A stretch of DNA of 64,000 nt from Trinickia acidisoli. GTDB lineage: Bacteria > Pseudomonadota > Gammaproteobacteria > Burkholderiales > Burkholderiaceae. The notes under the pieces are model-generated. The model did no database searches. It saw nothing but the letters and a program-made list of their open reading frames with translations, and was not told the origin of the DNA. Where the stretch lies: the NCBI RefSeq assembly GCF_017315725.1, contig NZ_JAFLRG010000002.1:992001-1056000 (forward strand), written 5' to 3'. Position numbers and translations under genes: made by a program. Below are positions 53,214 to 61,760 of the stretch, one piece after another. The number at the start of each line of letters is the position of its first letter. Positions within the stretch are counted from its first letter, which is position 1.

Positions 53214-53275
53214 TTCGCTGCCGCCCCAGAAAATTCGTTGCGACGCGGGTTCGACGGCGGCGACAGTAGCAAAGT
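53214..53275 (+). promoter_or_regulatory. hrpII box and -10 upstream of pilin copy 2
   Basis: TTCG (53214-53217), 16 nt, TTCG (53234-53237); -10 element CAAAGT (53270-53275) 31 nt after the half-site. It fits PIP-N30-32-YANNNT with one PIP mismatch (TTCGT). The next gene on this strand is the pilin copy 2 at 53446. Confidence 0.7.
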
Positions 53276-53445
53276 AGAGTCCAACGCAGACGTCGACGAA
53301 GCGCCCCCTAACGAGGAATGACGGTAAGCGTGAAGTAGGTAATGTGGTAAGCAGCACAGCAAGTTCGTTGCAACCGTGTCCCTCCAGGTCACGGCATCTA
53401 TCCGCTCAGAAATGGGCCAAACCTTGATGATTAGGAGTACTTAAC

Positions 53446-53652
53446 ATGGCAGTCAATACGTCCTCGCTCTCGTCCGGCCTCACGACTGGCTCGAACGCCG
53501 CCACCATCGCCGAAATGTCGGCTAGCACGGCCAGCTCGATCGCCCTGCAAGACGCATCCACGCAAATGGAAAACCAGCTCAACGATGACGCGGCCAAAGA
53601 TCAGCTCGAAGAAGCCGGTCCGAAGAACGCGAAGAGCCTCACGCAAGGCTAA
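53446..53652 (+). CDS. Pilin/needle-like protein, copy 2
   Basis: 68 residues, differing from copy 1 at positions 7, 12, 14 and 19 only; the remaining 64 residues are identical. AGGAG precedes the ATG. Unlike copy 1 it has its own hrpII box with a matching -10 170-230 bp upstream, so its expression may be separately controlled. It might be a second pilus subunit or a protein mixed into the same filament. Confidence 0.7.
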   Translation: MAVNTSSLSSGLTTGSNAATIAEMSASTASSIALQDASTQMENQLNDDAAKDQLEEAGPKNAKSLTQG

Positions 53653-53661
53653 GCGTCATTC

Positions 53662-53693
53662 GGGTGCGTCCTCGCGCCGCGCGGGGCGCACCC
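53662..53693 (+). terminator. Hairpin after pilin copy 2
   Basis: Same hairpin as after copy 1 (GGGTGCG at 53662-53668, CGCACCC at 53687-53693). It lies just before the metalloprotease-like gene, which would then be transcribed by read-through. Confidence 0.5.
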
Positions 53694-53716
53694 CGAGCAT
53701 CCGAAAGAGCAAGTTC

Positions 53717-55060
53717 ATGCCTCGAGTCACAAGCGCGAACCGTACCGGCGATCTGCCGCTCGATCGATCCGACGACGAAACGGAAAGCGCTTCGTCGCAA
53801 CCCGCATCGCCATCCCGCCTTGCGCGCGGCGCCGGTTTCGAATCGCTGAACCGTCGTGCGGAATTCGCCTCTGGTCGGCAAGCCGAAACAGCGCCGCGAC
53901 GGCGTGCACAAGTGCCTCGGCAAGACGAGGCTCCGCAAGCGGAAGGCCGTCCACAGCCCGGCGGACAGCCGGCGCAAGCAGCGCCGAATGCGGCTGGCCC
54001 GGGCCGCATGGGAAATCTGTGGAAGTTCTACGTTGGCGCACTGGCCGTTGGCGCCGGTTACGGCGTGTACCACGGCAGGCGGGAAGCGGGGCAACGCCCG
54101 GAGCCCACGCCGCGTTCGAGCGCAAACCGTCCACTCGCACCGCCACCGAAGATCGCGAGCCCAAGAATCGATTTGCCAACGGCCTATCAGGCCCGAGCCA
54201 ATGTATTGCGGCGCTTCGGAGCGGACATTCCGGACAACAGCGTCTGCCATTCGATCGAGCCGCGCGTAGGTTCGGATCTTCCGCCCGGCATGCCGGGCCT
54301 CACACACTTGCAATATTCGCCGGCGCGGCTGAACAACGCGAGGATCATCGGCATGAGCTTGGATCGCGCACTGCCGCGCGAGTTGGGCGCATATATCGCT
54401 CAGCACGAATACGTTCACTGCTTCGCTAGCCCCGCATTTCAGGAACTACTCCTGCGCAGTGGCTATCCATCGATCGACGAAGGCCTCGCGCAGCATTTCA
54501 CGGAACAGCTTCCAGACGGCAAACGCTATCGCGGCACCATGCTCGAAAACGGACAGGCCGCCGCGCGGCTCTCCAACAATAAGTCGGGCTTGGAAATGGC
54601 TGCGCAGCTCGAGCGCACGGTAGGCAAGGACACGCTCCAACGCGCGTATTTCGGCGGGGAGCCCGAGGCCGTTACGAAGGTCGCAGATGCTATTTACAGC
54701 ATCTGGCCAAAGGCACCGACCCCGAACGCATGGCTTCATACCTCGAGTTGGCGCGGCGACGCACAACGCGCCATGGCCGAATGCTTCGTCGGCGCCACGC
54801 TGCTCCACACAAGCACGCTGCCCAGCGAAACGCTCGGCGGCAGCTATCCGATTCGGCTCGCCTTACCCGTGGGCAGCTTCGCGGATATTTCCGTCGAGCA
54901 AGCCGCCACGCTGCGTGCTCAAGCCGTGAAGGTGCGAAAAGCACTGGGCCCGAACGCATTCGATCGAGCGTTTTGCGCCACCCATCCGGCCAAACAGGAG
55001 AAAGCCATGAACAAGTTGGCCGACGAACTGCAAAAACTGTGGAAGCCCGTGCTCGCTTAA
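53717..55060 (+). CDS. Candidate metalloprotease effector (HExxH...E)
   Basis: A 447-residue protein. Residues 1-110 are disordered and rich in Arg, Ser, Pro and Gln; one hydrophobic stretch (FYVGALAVGAGYGVYH) follows. The catalytic-like motif HEYVH (His230 to His234) with Glu255 in SIDEGLAQHF fits a gluzincin zinc site (HExxH and a downstream Glu). It follows pilin copy 2 by 64 bp. Start MPRVTSANRTG; the longer frame through the pilin gene is not coding. Placement in the T3SS and a non-Sec N-terminus suggest an injected protease. Confidence 0.75.
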   Translation: MPRVTSANRTGDLPLDRSDDETESASSQPASPSRLARGAGFESLNRRAEFASGRQAETAPRRRAQVPRQDEAPQAEGRPQPGGQPAQAAPNAAGPGRMGNLWKFYVGALAVGAGYGVYHGRREAGQRPEPTPRSSANRPLAPPPKIASPRIDLPTAYQARANVLRRFGADIPDNSVCHSIEPRVGSDLPPGMPGLTHLQYSPARLNNARIIGMSLDRALPRELGAYIAQHEYVHCFASPAFQELLLRSGYPSIDEGLAQHFTEQLPDGKRYRGTMLENGQAAARLSNNKSGLEMAAQLERTVGKDTLQRAYFGGEPEAVTKVADAIYSIWPKAPTPNAWLHTSSWRGDAQRAMAECFVGATLLHTSTLPSETLGGSYPIRLALPVGSFADISVEQAATLRAQAVKVRKALGPNAFDRAFCATHPAKQEKAMNKLADELQKLWKPVLA

Positions 55061-55270
55061 AACGTGAGCTTCGCCACGCGTGACGCGCCGGGAAAAAAGC
55101 AAACACGCGCTTGATCGAGGCACGCACCAAAATGATGCACACAAAAAAGGCAATCGATTCATTGCCGTTTTGAAGCTCAATATCTCAAGTTCTCGTTGCG
55201 GTTGTCGTTATCTCCGACGTGGTGCGTTCGTTTTTAATTACGTCATTCAAGCTCTCGGAGAGATACGGCA

Positions 55271-57073
55271 ATGCTCGGAACCATTCGCGGTCGAATCTTG
55301 GTGGCTTGCGTCGCGATCGTTGTCACCGCGCTCGCGGTGACGGGCGGCCTCATCTACTACGTCGTGAAAATTCATAACGACGAGACGATCGACCAAAACT
55401 TCCAATCGATTCTGACGGGCCATGCGCTCGCCATCGACGGATGGATCGAGAGCCGCACGCGCGAAACGCAGGCGGTCGCCGACACGATCGCAATCGGCGA
55501 AGGCGATCCCTTGCCGGCGTTGAAGCTGCTCGCCAAATCGGGGGGCTTCGAAGTCATGACGCTCGGCTTGCCCGACAAGACGGCGTTCTCGAACGTGCCG
55601 CTCGCGCCGGGCTACGATCCGACGGCGCGGCCCTGGTACAAGCAGGCGGTTTCGGCCGGCCACATCGTCGTCACCGCGCTCTATCGCGATGCCACCTCGG
55701 GCAAACCCGCGTTTGCCTTTGCGGTACCGATCATCCGCGATGGAAATGTGAAAGCGGTCATGGCCGCGAGCCTGTTCATGCAAAGCGTCAGCGAGATCGT
55801 GACGGCCGTGCATCCGACGCCCGCGAGTTTCGCCTTCTTGGTGGACGAGAAGGGTGAGGTCATCGCCAGCGCGAAGACCGATCTCATCATGAAGCCGGCC
55901 ACGGACATGGCGCCCGAACTGACGCCGGAAGCGCTGAAAGCGATGCAAGGCGCGTCCGCATCGGTCGCCGTGAGCATCGATGGCGCGCAGAAGCTGCTGC
56001 GCGCTCAACCGATCACGGGCACCGACTGGACCCTCGTGCTCGCCTTGGACAAATCGGACGTGACAGCCGGCATGCGGGCCGTGGCGACGACGACGCTCAT
56101 TGCGATCGTTTTGGTCGCACTGATCTCGGCTGCGCTCGTCGGGGCATTGACGAACGCCGCCTTCAAGCGCGTATTGCTCGTGCGCGACGCGTTGACCGAC
56201 GTGGCGAGCGGCAGCGGCGATCTCGCGCGGCGATTGCCCGTCAACGGCAGCGACGAAGCCTCACAGATCGCGCATGCATTCAATTTATTCGCCGAGAAGA
56301 TCAGTGCGATCTTGCGGCATATCCGCGAGTTCAGCGAATCGGTGAACGTGGCGAGCGCCGAAATTGCGCAGGGCAATCAGGATCTGTCCAGCCGCACGGA
56401 GCTTGCCGCCTCGAATTTGCAGAGAACGGCCGCCGCGCTCGAAGAAATATCGGGAACGGCGCGCAATTCCGCCGATGCAGCCACTCAAGTGAGCCAGCTC
56501 GCGGAATCGGCATCGAGTGTGGCGATGCGCGGCGGCAAGGTGGTGGGCGACGTGGTATCGACGATGGACGCCATCACGAAAGCATCGACGGAGATCGCGA
56601 ACATCATCAGCGTCATCGACGGCATCGCGTTCCAGACGAACATCCTCGCACTCAATGCAGCCGTGGAAGCGGCTCGCGCAAGCGAGCATGGACGCGGCTT
56701 CGCGGTGGTGGCCGGCGAAGTGCGCGCGCTCGCGCAACGCAGCGCGCAGGCGGCCAAGGAAATCAAGCAGTTGATCAGCTCATCGGTCGAGCGGATCGAG
56801 TCGGGGTCGACGTTGGTACAGACGGCCGGGGCCACGATGGACGAGATCGTCGAAGGGGTGCGCGGAATCACGAGCGTGATCGGCGAGATCTCGGTGGCCG
56901 CGACGGAGCAAAGTACGGGGCTCGGCCAAGTGAATCAAGCACTCGCCCAGCTCGACAACACGACGCAGCAAAATGCGGCGCTCGTCGAGCAGTCGGCCGC
57001 CGCCGCGCAGATGTTGCGTGAGCAGGCCGCGAAGCTCGCGGAGGCGGTTGGGGAGTTCAAGCTGTCGGCCTAG
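55271..57073 (+). CDS. Methyl-accepting chemotaxis protein, dCache type
   Basis: A 600-residue chemoreceptor. A membrane helix (ILVACVAIVVTALAVTGGLIYY), a large periplasmic domain with a dCache-like PTARPWYKQAVSAG motif, a second helix (TTLIAIVLVALISAALVG), HAMP and a signalling domain with GIAFQTNILALNAAVEAAR. dCache receptors with a WYKQA motif often bind amino acids or small acids. Ligand unknown. A 210-bp gap before it has no Hrp box. Confidence 0.93.
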   Translation: MLGTIRGRILVACVAIVVTALAVTGGLIYYVVKIHNDETIDQNFQSILTGHALAIDGWIESRTRETQAVADTIAIGEGDPLPALKLLAKSGGFEVMTLGLPDKTAFSNVPLAPGYDPTARPWYKQAVSAGHIVVTALYRDATSGKPAFAFAVPIIRDGNVKAVMAASLFMQSVSEIVTAVHPTPASFAFLVDEKGEVIASAKTDLIMKPATDMAPELTPEALKAMQGASASVAVSIDGAQKLLRAQPITGTDWTLVLALDKSDVTAGMRAVATTTLIAIVLVALISAALVGALTNAAFKRVLLVRDALTDVASGSGDLARRLPVNGSDEASQIAHAFNLFAEKISAILRHIREFSESVNVASAEIAQGNQDLSSRTELAASNLQRTAAALEEISGTARNSADAATQVSQLAESASSVAMRGGKVVGDVVSTMDAITKASTEIANIISVIDGIAFQTNILALNAAVEAARASEHGRGFAVVAGEVRALAQRSAQAAKEIKQLISSSVERIESGSTLVQTAGATMDEIVEGVRGITSVIGEISVAATEQSTGLGQVNQALAQLDNTTQQNAALVEQSAAAAQMLREQAAKLAEAVGEFKLSA

Positions 57074-57125
57074 CGTTGCCGCTGTTTTGCACCGACAACG
57101 CAGACGCGTCAGCGGCATCGCAAGA

Positions 57126-60100
57126 TCAAAACCTGCGCCGCTTCGCTGAAGGTTCTGCCGATGAGGAAGGACGCGACGACTGAGCAGCGCCGTCGCCAGC
57201 ACCCCGTTTCCCCGGCGAGTCGCCCGGCGACGACAACGCAGCGTCATCGCTGCGTTCCGTCGACGGCGCCTTCGAGTCGGAGCCATCGGTGTCGTCATCC
57301 GCTCCATGCCCTCGCAATTCATCGGCGGCCTCGTGGTGCTCATGCTCTACAGCATGCGCCAGCGCGCTACGGCCCGCGTTGTCGACGAGGCGGAAATCGG
57401 CGCTGTAGTCCAGCAACAACGCAACCGCTTCGCTGCGGCCTTCCCGCGCGGCATGCATCAACGCCGTGCGGCCTTCATTGTCGCGCCTGTCGACGACGGC
57501 ATGCCCATCGAGCAACGCCTCCATCACGTCGGCATTGCCGTCGCATGCCGCGATGATCAGCGCCGTCATGCCCTGGGGATCAGCGTCTTCAGTGTCGGCG
57601 CCGTGATCGAGCAGCACCTTGATCGCATCGGTATCGTAGCTCGAGGTGCAGTGCATGAGCGCCGTCATCCCGTGTGCGTCCCTCTGGGCAACATTGGCTC
57701 CGGCGGCGAACAGTGCTTCCAACGCTTCGACGTGACCGTTGTCCGCCGCGATCATCAACGCGCTGCGTCCGTCGCCGTCGCCCAAATGAACGTTGATTCC
57801 CTTCGAAGCCAGCATTCGAATCGCCTCGGCGCAGTTCAGGCCCGCAGCGAGCATCAAGGCTGTCCGTCCCTGCGAGTTGATCGCATCGAGATCGAGGTCG
57901 AAATTCACGTCGGGCGCGACCGCGGCAAGCTTTTCTATCGCCGCGGCACGATCGTTGATTGCCGCGACCATCACGGCATTGCATCCGTCGTTGTCGGTGC
58001 GGCTCATGTCGGCGCCTGCTTTCAGGAGCGTCTCGACGATCGCTGGATCACCGGCTTTGGCCGCATGGAGCAATGCCGTCATGCCGTCCGGCCCGGCACA
58101 ATTCGGGTTCGCGCGATTCGTCCGCCGTGCGGTAAGTGCCTCGACCGCAGCGGCCTTGCCTTGTGTAACAGCGAGCAACAACGCGGTCATCCCTTCGTTA
58201 TCGGTCATTTCGAGGTTCGCGCCACGCTCCGCCAGCTTATCGAGTGCGGCAGCATGTCCGTTCCTGGCTGCGAGCATCGCCGCGGTCATCCGTTGCTGCG
58301 TGGCTAGATTCGGATCGGCCCCGAGGTTGACGAGTGGATCAATCGCTGCGGCGTGTCCGTACTGGCTTGCGCACATCAAGGCGGTGACGCCTTGAGCGGC
58401 GGTTCGATTCGGATTGACGCGTTCCCGCGCGAGCGATTCGATCGCCGCCACGCAGCCATACCTGGCCGCGAGCATCAGCGCCGTCACACCTGCCGGCGTC
58501 GCCTGCTCCATATCGAAGCCCCCTTCCGCCAACTCGGCAATCGCCCCAGCGCCGTTATGCGCCGCGGCGATCAGCAATACGCCCCACCCGTTGTTGTCTA
58601 TCCGCATGCGATTCGCACCGACATCGAGCAACGCCTTCATCGCGCCGCGCTTGTCGTGGGCCGCGGCGATCATCAGCGCCGTGGCGCCGTCGGTTCTCGT
58701 GAGTTCGACATCCGCGCCCTTCTCGACCAGCGCGTGTACCGCGGCGGCGTGTCCGTTCTGTGCTGCCAGCATCAGCGGCGTGCGATTGTCCAAATTGCGC
58801 ACATTGAAATCGAGCTTGCCGCCGAGCCTTTCGATCACGCGCAACATCTGTTGACTCGCCGCATAATGCAACGCCGCATTGCCTTGACCATCGAAGCCGC
58901 GCACGGTCGGGAAGCCGCCGGCAAGATAAGCAGCCAGTGATTCGTCGCCTGCCTTCGCGGCGCCAAGCAGCGCCAGTTCCTGCCGAACCCCGCCCAAGGC
59001 GCGCATCTTCTCGGGAATGCGCGTAAACAGGACTGCCTCGGCTTCCGCGCGGCTGTCCCGATAGTTGCGTATCGTCGAATCGCTCAGGTGCGAGAGCCAG
59101 GCCAACGGCGTGCGCTCGGTCTCGAGCAGATCGGTCATGCGATCGGCCGGTATCGCGGCCAATTCATGCTCGGGCGTGTTGCGCAGCGCAGCGAGCACCA
59201 TTTGCGGCGTTAGTCCGTCACCCAAACCGTCGAGATCTGCGATGGTCAGAGAACGGTTCTGCTTCTCGGTTGCGTTGTTGACGACGAACGCTTGATAGGC
59301 CAATTGTAGAATCCGTTCTCGGCCTCTTTCCTGTACCACGTGGACGGGAAACTCGTTCAACAGCCGGCTTTTGACAAGGCTTTCGCCGATCGTCTCCATC
59401 AGCAGCGCGGGATCATGAACCATTCGGTACACGGTTTCCTCGTTCTCGTCTTCGCTGCTGACGAACAACACGGCGGGCGGAACGACACCGAAGCGTTCCT
59501 CCAATTCCGTCAGCGCCCAGTTCTCGAACTGCGCATAGAACGAAACGACCTCGTCGGTCGCAAGCGGCCGGTCCGCGAACGCATGAAAGTGGCCGCGAAT
59601 CTCACCGAGGCAATTTTCGGCAACGTGATGAACGAGCCGTCCGGGCGTAACCTGCTGCATGACGTGACGCTCGCAAGCCTCGAAGTCGGCATCCGTCATG
59701 CTCAAGCTCGGAACGAATCCGTCGGCGGATATCGCCATGCCATAGTGCGAAGCCAGATGATTCCATAGTCCATTGTGGTAATGGATTTCATTGTTCCGAT
59801 AGTTCTGCCTGAGGCCGAATCGCTCCTGAGCGAACTCCAGGATCGATTGCGTCAGCATCTTTTCCCATTCCGAGCGCGCGTTGAACTTCAACCCACCCGC
59901 GCTTTCGAGTTCGAGCAATCGCGCACGCCTGACCAGTTGATCGATCGCGCCGTCCGCACAGGCGATCAGTTCGGGCGCCAGATTCTTGAGCGTCACCTCG
60001 CGCCTTTCTTCGTCGTTCTGGGGATTTTCGACGTTGAATGCAAGTTGCTCGAGGGCTTCCTTACCCATTGAGTGCGCGAGCGCGACGCGCGTGGAAAAGA

Positions 60101-60416
60101 AACCCGTCGAGCCGGACTCGACGCGCTTGCCGAATTCATCGATCTGCGCCGACGCCGCTTGATTCACGGTGCTCTGTTTTCTGTCGAGGAACTGACGGAG
60201 CGAATCGAGACTCTTGCGGATCTGAGCCGTCGACGCGCCATATTCAGGCGATTGCTCGAAGCTGGAAAAGCTGCCGTGCTTGAGTGCATCGAAATATACC
60301 GGCTGCTCGCCATAGCGAATCTCAGCCTTCGCGGTCGCGGCCTCGCGAATGTGTGCTTGTTCCCCGTCGCTCTGCTCGACCTGGAAATCACCGCCTTCTT
60401 TGAAGGTGATTTTCAT
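57126..60416 (-). CDS. Ankyrin-repeat candidate type III effector with C-terminal basic signal
   Basis: A 1096-residue protein. Residues 1-510 are helical and of unknown function. Residues about 525-1040 carry at least 14 ankyrin repeats (for example NRTPLMLAAQNGHAAAVHAL and DGATALMIAAAHDKRGAMKAL). The C-terminal 55 residues are Ser/Asp-rich and end in AKRRRF, a possible nuclear localisation signal. Ankyrin effectors are known from Ralstonia. Its start overlaps the previous gene (TAATG), so it is translated from the same messenger as two small proteins and is under the 61.5-kb hrpII box. Confidence 0.8.
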   Translation of the reverse strand: MKITFKEGGDFQVEQSDGEQAHIREAATAKAEIRYGEQPVYFDALKHGSFSSFEQSPEYGASTAQIRKSLDSLRQFLDRKQSTVNQAASAQIDEFGKRVESGSTGFFSTRVALAHSMGKEALEQLAFNVENPQNDEERREVTLKNLAPELIACADGAIDQLVRRARLLELESAGGLKFNARSEWEKMLTQSILEFAQERFGLRQNYRNNEIHYHNGLWNHLASHYGMAISADGFVPSLSMTDADFEACERHVMQQVTPGRLVHHVAENCLGEIRGHFHAFADRPLATDEVVSFYAQFENWALTELEERFGVVPPAVLFVSSEDENEETVYRMVHDPALLMETIGESLVKSRLLNEFPVHVVQERGRERILQLAYQAFVVNNATEKQNRSLTIADLDGLGDGLTPQMVLAALRNTPEHELAAIPADRMTDLLETERTPLAWLSHLSDSTIRNYRDSRAEAEAVLFTRIPEKMRALGGVRQELALLGAAKAGDESLAAYLAGGFPTVRGFDGQGNAALHYAASQQMLRVIERLGGKLDFNVRNLDNRTPLMLAAQNGHAAAVHALVEKGADVELTRTDGATALMIAAAHDKRGAMKALLDVGANRMRIDNNGWGVLLIAAAHNGAGAIAELAEGGFDMEQATPAGVTALMLAARYGCVAAIESLARERVNPNRTAAQGVTALMCASQYGHAAAIDPLVNLGADPNLATQQRMTAAMLAARNGHAAALDKLAERGANLEMTDNEGMTALLLAVTQGKAAAVEALTARRTNRANPNCAGPDGMTALLHAAKAGDPAIVETLLKAGADMSRTDNDGCNAVMVAAINDRAAAIEKLAAVAPDVNFDLDLDAINSQGRTALMLAAGLNCAEAIRMLASKGINVHLGDGDGRSALMIAADNGHVEALEALFAAGANVAQRDAHGMTALMHCTSSYDTDAIKVLLDHGADTEDADPQGMTALIIAACDGNADVMEALLDGHAVVDRRDNEGRTALMHAAREGRSEAVALLLDYSADFRLVDNAGRSALAHAVEHEHHEAADELRGHGADDDTDGSDSKAPSTERSDDAALSSPGDSPGKRGAGDGAAQSSRPSSSAEPSAKRRRF

Positions 60417-61225
60417 TAGCCGCGCGTGATCGCAAGCAAGGCTTCGCCGGCGCGCTGCGTGAGGCGCTGCAGCATCTGCGAGATCAGCATCGCCAAGTCG
60501 TTCAACGCTGCGATTTCCTGCTGCAGCAATTGATCCTGCTGCGATGCAGGCGCCGCCAGCGCGTGGTGCATGGCGTTGACGTGGTGGTTGACCTTGTCGG
60601 CAATCCCCGCCATTTCTTCGTGCGGTTTCGAATGCTCGATCTTTGCGCCTTCGATCTTTGCGCCTTCGGTCTTTGCGCCTTCGGTCTTTGCGCCTTCGGT
60701 CTTTGCGCCTTCGGTCTTTGCGCCTTCGGTCTTTGCACCCTCGATCTTCACACCTTCAGATTCGGTGCTCTCGGTTTTTGGATGGATCGAAACGGGGCGC
60801 AACAAACCGGCGTCGCGCTTTTCCGCGCCCGGTTCCTTCCCACGCCGAACCACATCGCCACCGTTATCGGCCTTGGGCATGCTCGCCTTCAGCTTGTCGA
60901 ATCGCGTTTGAAGATCGAGCGGCAACGCCGGGCTCGGCAACGCTTGGATGCGGGCCACTTCGCGCGCCGTCACCGCGGCTTCTGCTCTTGCTCGGGCTGC
61001 GGCGCCTAGCCGGGGCAAATCACGAGCCGATAGCCTTGGACGTGCGGCCCCGCTCTTGAGCGAGGCTGTTCCGAGCGGCATAGCGCCCCTACGCGTTGCA
61101 AGATCTTGCAACGGGGCGTTCGTCCCAGGCCGCAATGCTCCGGTCTTTCCGGAGGCGGCAGGCGGCTTACCCGCACCGCGCGTGAATCCGATGAAGGACG
61201 CTATTGCCTTGGTGATTTTGGTCAT
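60416..61225 (-). CDS. Lys/Ala-rich protein with GAKTE pentapeptide repeats, effector candidate
   Basis: A 269-residue protein. Start MTKITKAIASFIGFTRGAG overlaps the stop of a 67-residue gene (ATGA). Residues about 155-195 hold seven copies of a pentapeptide (GAKTE-type), made by a 15-bp tandem repeat. The C-terminus is helical (QQDQLLQQEIAALNDLAMLIS). Together with the ankyrin protein it may form a secreted pair; the helical end could be a partner-binding region. No family recognised. Confidence 0.65.
   Translation of the reverse strand: MTKITKAIASFIGFTRGAGKPPAASGKTGALRPGTNAPLQDLATRRGAMPLGTASLKSGAARPRLSARDLPRLGAAARARAEAAVTAREVARIQALPSPALPLDLQTRFDKLKASMPKADNGGDVVRRGKEPGAEKRDAGLLRPVSIHPKTESTESEGVKIEGAKTEGAKTEGAKTEGAKTEGAKTEGAKIEGAKIEHSKPHEEMAGIADKVNHHVNAMHHALAAPASQQDQLLQQEIAALNDLAMLISQMLQRLTQRAGEALLAITRG
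60642..60746. repeat. 15-bp tandem repeat array
   Basis: Seven units of a 15-bp sequence (about TTTGCGCCTTCGGTC) in register with codons of the 60416 gene. Units 2-6 are almost identical, flanking ones vary. Such arrays change length by slippage without frameshift, so the number of pentapeptides may vary between strains. Confidence 0.88.
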
Positions 61226-61425
61226 GGCAAATCCCGCTGTTCGAATCCGTGCACGTCGTATCCCGTTGCACGCAACGTCGAAGCGTCGGCATGCAGCCAC
61301 CGTGCGAGCAGGTCTAATCGATCGGAGCGAATCGGCCTCGAAAAAAAGACGCATAGGCAGACGAGCGCAAGCAACAGTACTCGCGACCCACGCCTGGGAC
61401 GAACAGAATGAATTTTCATTTTCAT
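61222..61425 (-). CDS. Small membrane or secreted protein
   Basis: A 67-residue protein (MKMKIHSVRPRRGSR, then a hydrophobic VLLLALVCLCVFFS) with one membrane helix after a basic N-terminus. GGGAG lies before the second ATG at 61419, which may be the true start. Its stop overlaps the next gene's start (ATGA), evidence that it is real. Leads the ankyrin effector operon; could be a membrane-bound accessory protein. Confidence 0.6.
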   Translation of the reverse strand: MKMKIHSVRPRRGSRVLLLALVCLCVFFSRPIRSDRLDLLARWLHADASTLRATGYDVHGFEQRDLP

Positions 61426-61534
61426 CTCCCTCTCCGGAATTCGACTTGCGCAACACGGCAACACCGCAACACCGCAACGGCGGCACGATGAATCGATTGT
61501 CGTTGCGATCGAACGGACTGGAGACGGCCTGCGA

Positions 61535-61558
61535 CGAAGATCAGCATCCATCGACGAA
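61535..61558 (-). promoter_or_regulatory. hrpII box of the ankyrin effector operon
   Basis: TTCG-N16-TTCG on the minus strand (TTCGT-N15-TTCGT). A GACAAT sequence lies 32 nt downstream, one mismatch from YANNNT. The first gene starts 110 nt after the box. TAAGGACTACTAA at 61602-61614 lies just upstream. Confidence 0.6.
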
Positions 61559-61760
61559 TCAATTGGCCAGCATGATTCATGCAATGGCATGCTCAATTCG
61601 CTAAGGACTACTAATTTTAAATTCTTATGGCGGGAGAAGACCGACATATGCCGATGCACGGCATACAGAAGACACCGCGTTCGACGCATCGAACCGGTAA
61701 GCGGAAACGACCGATGAGTATCATCGTTCGCGAATGAAAAACTGGCTCGACGCCGAGCGC

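Larger units (their letters stand above)
53431..53693 (+). repeat. Second copy of the pilin-gene duplication
   Basis: See the entry at 52422. The second copy keeps the ribosome-binding motif, the gene and the 3' hairpin. Confidence 0.88.
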
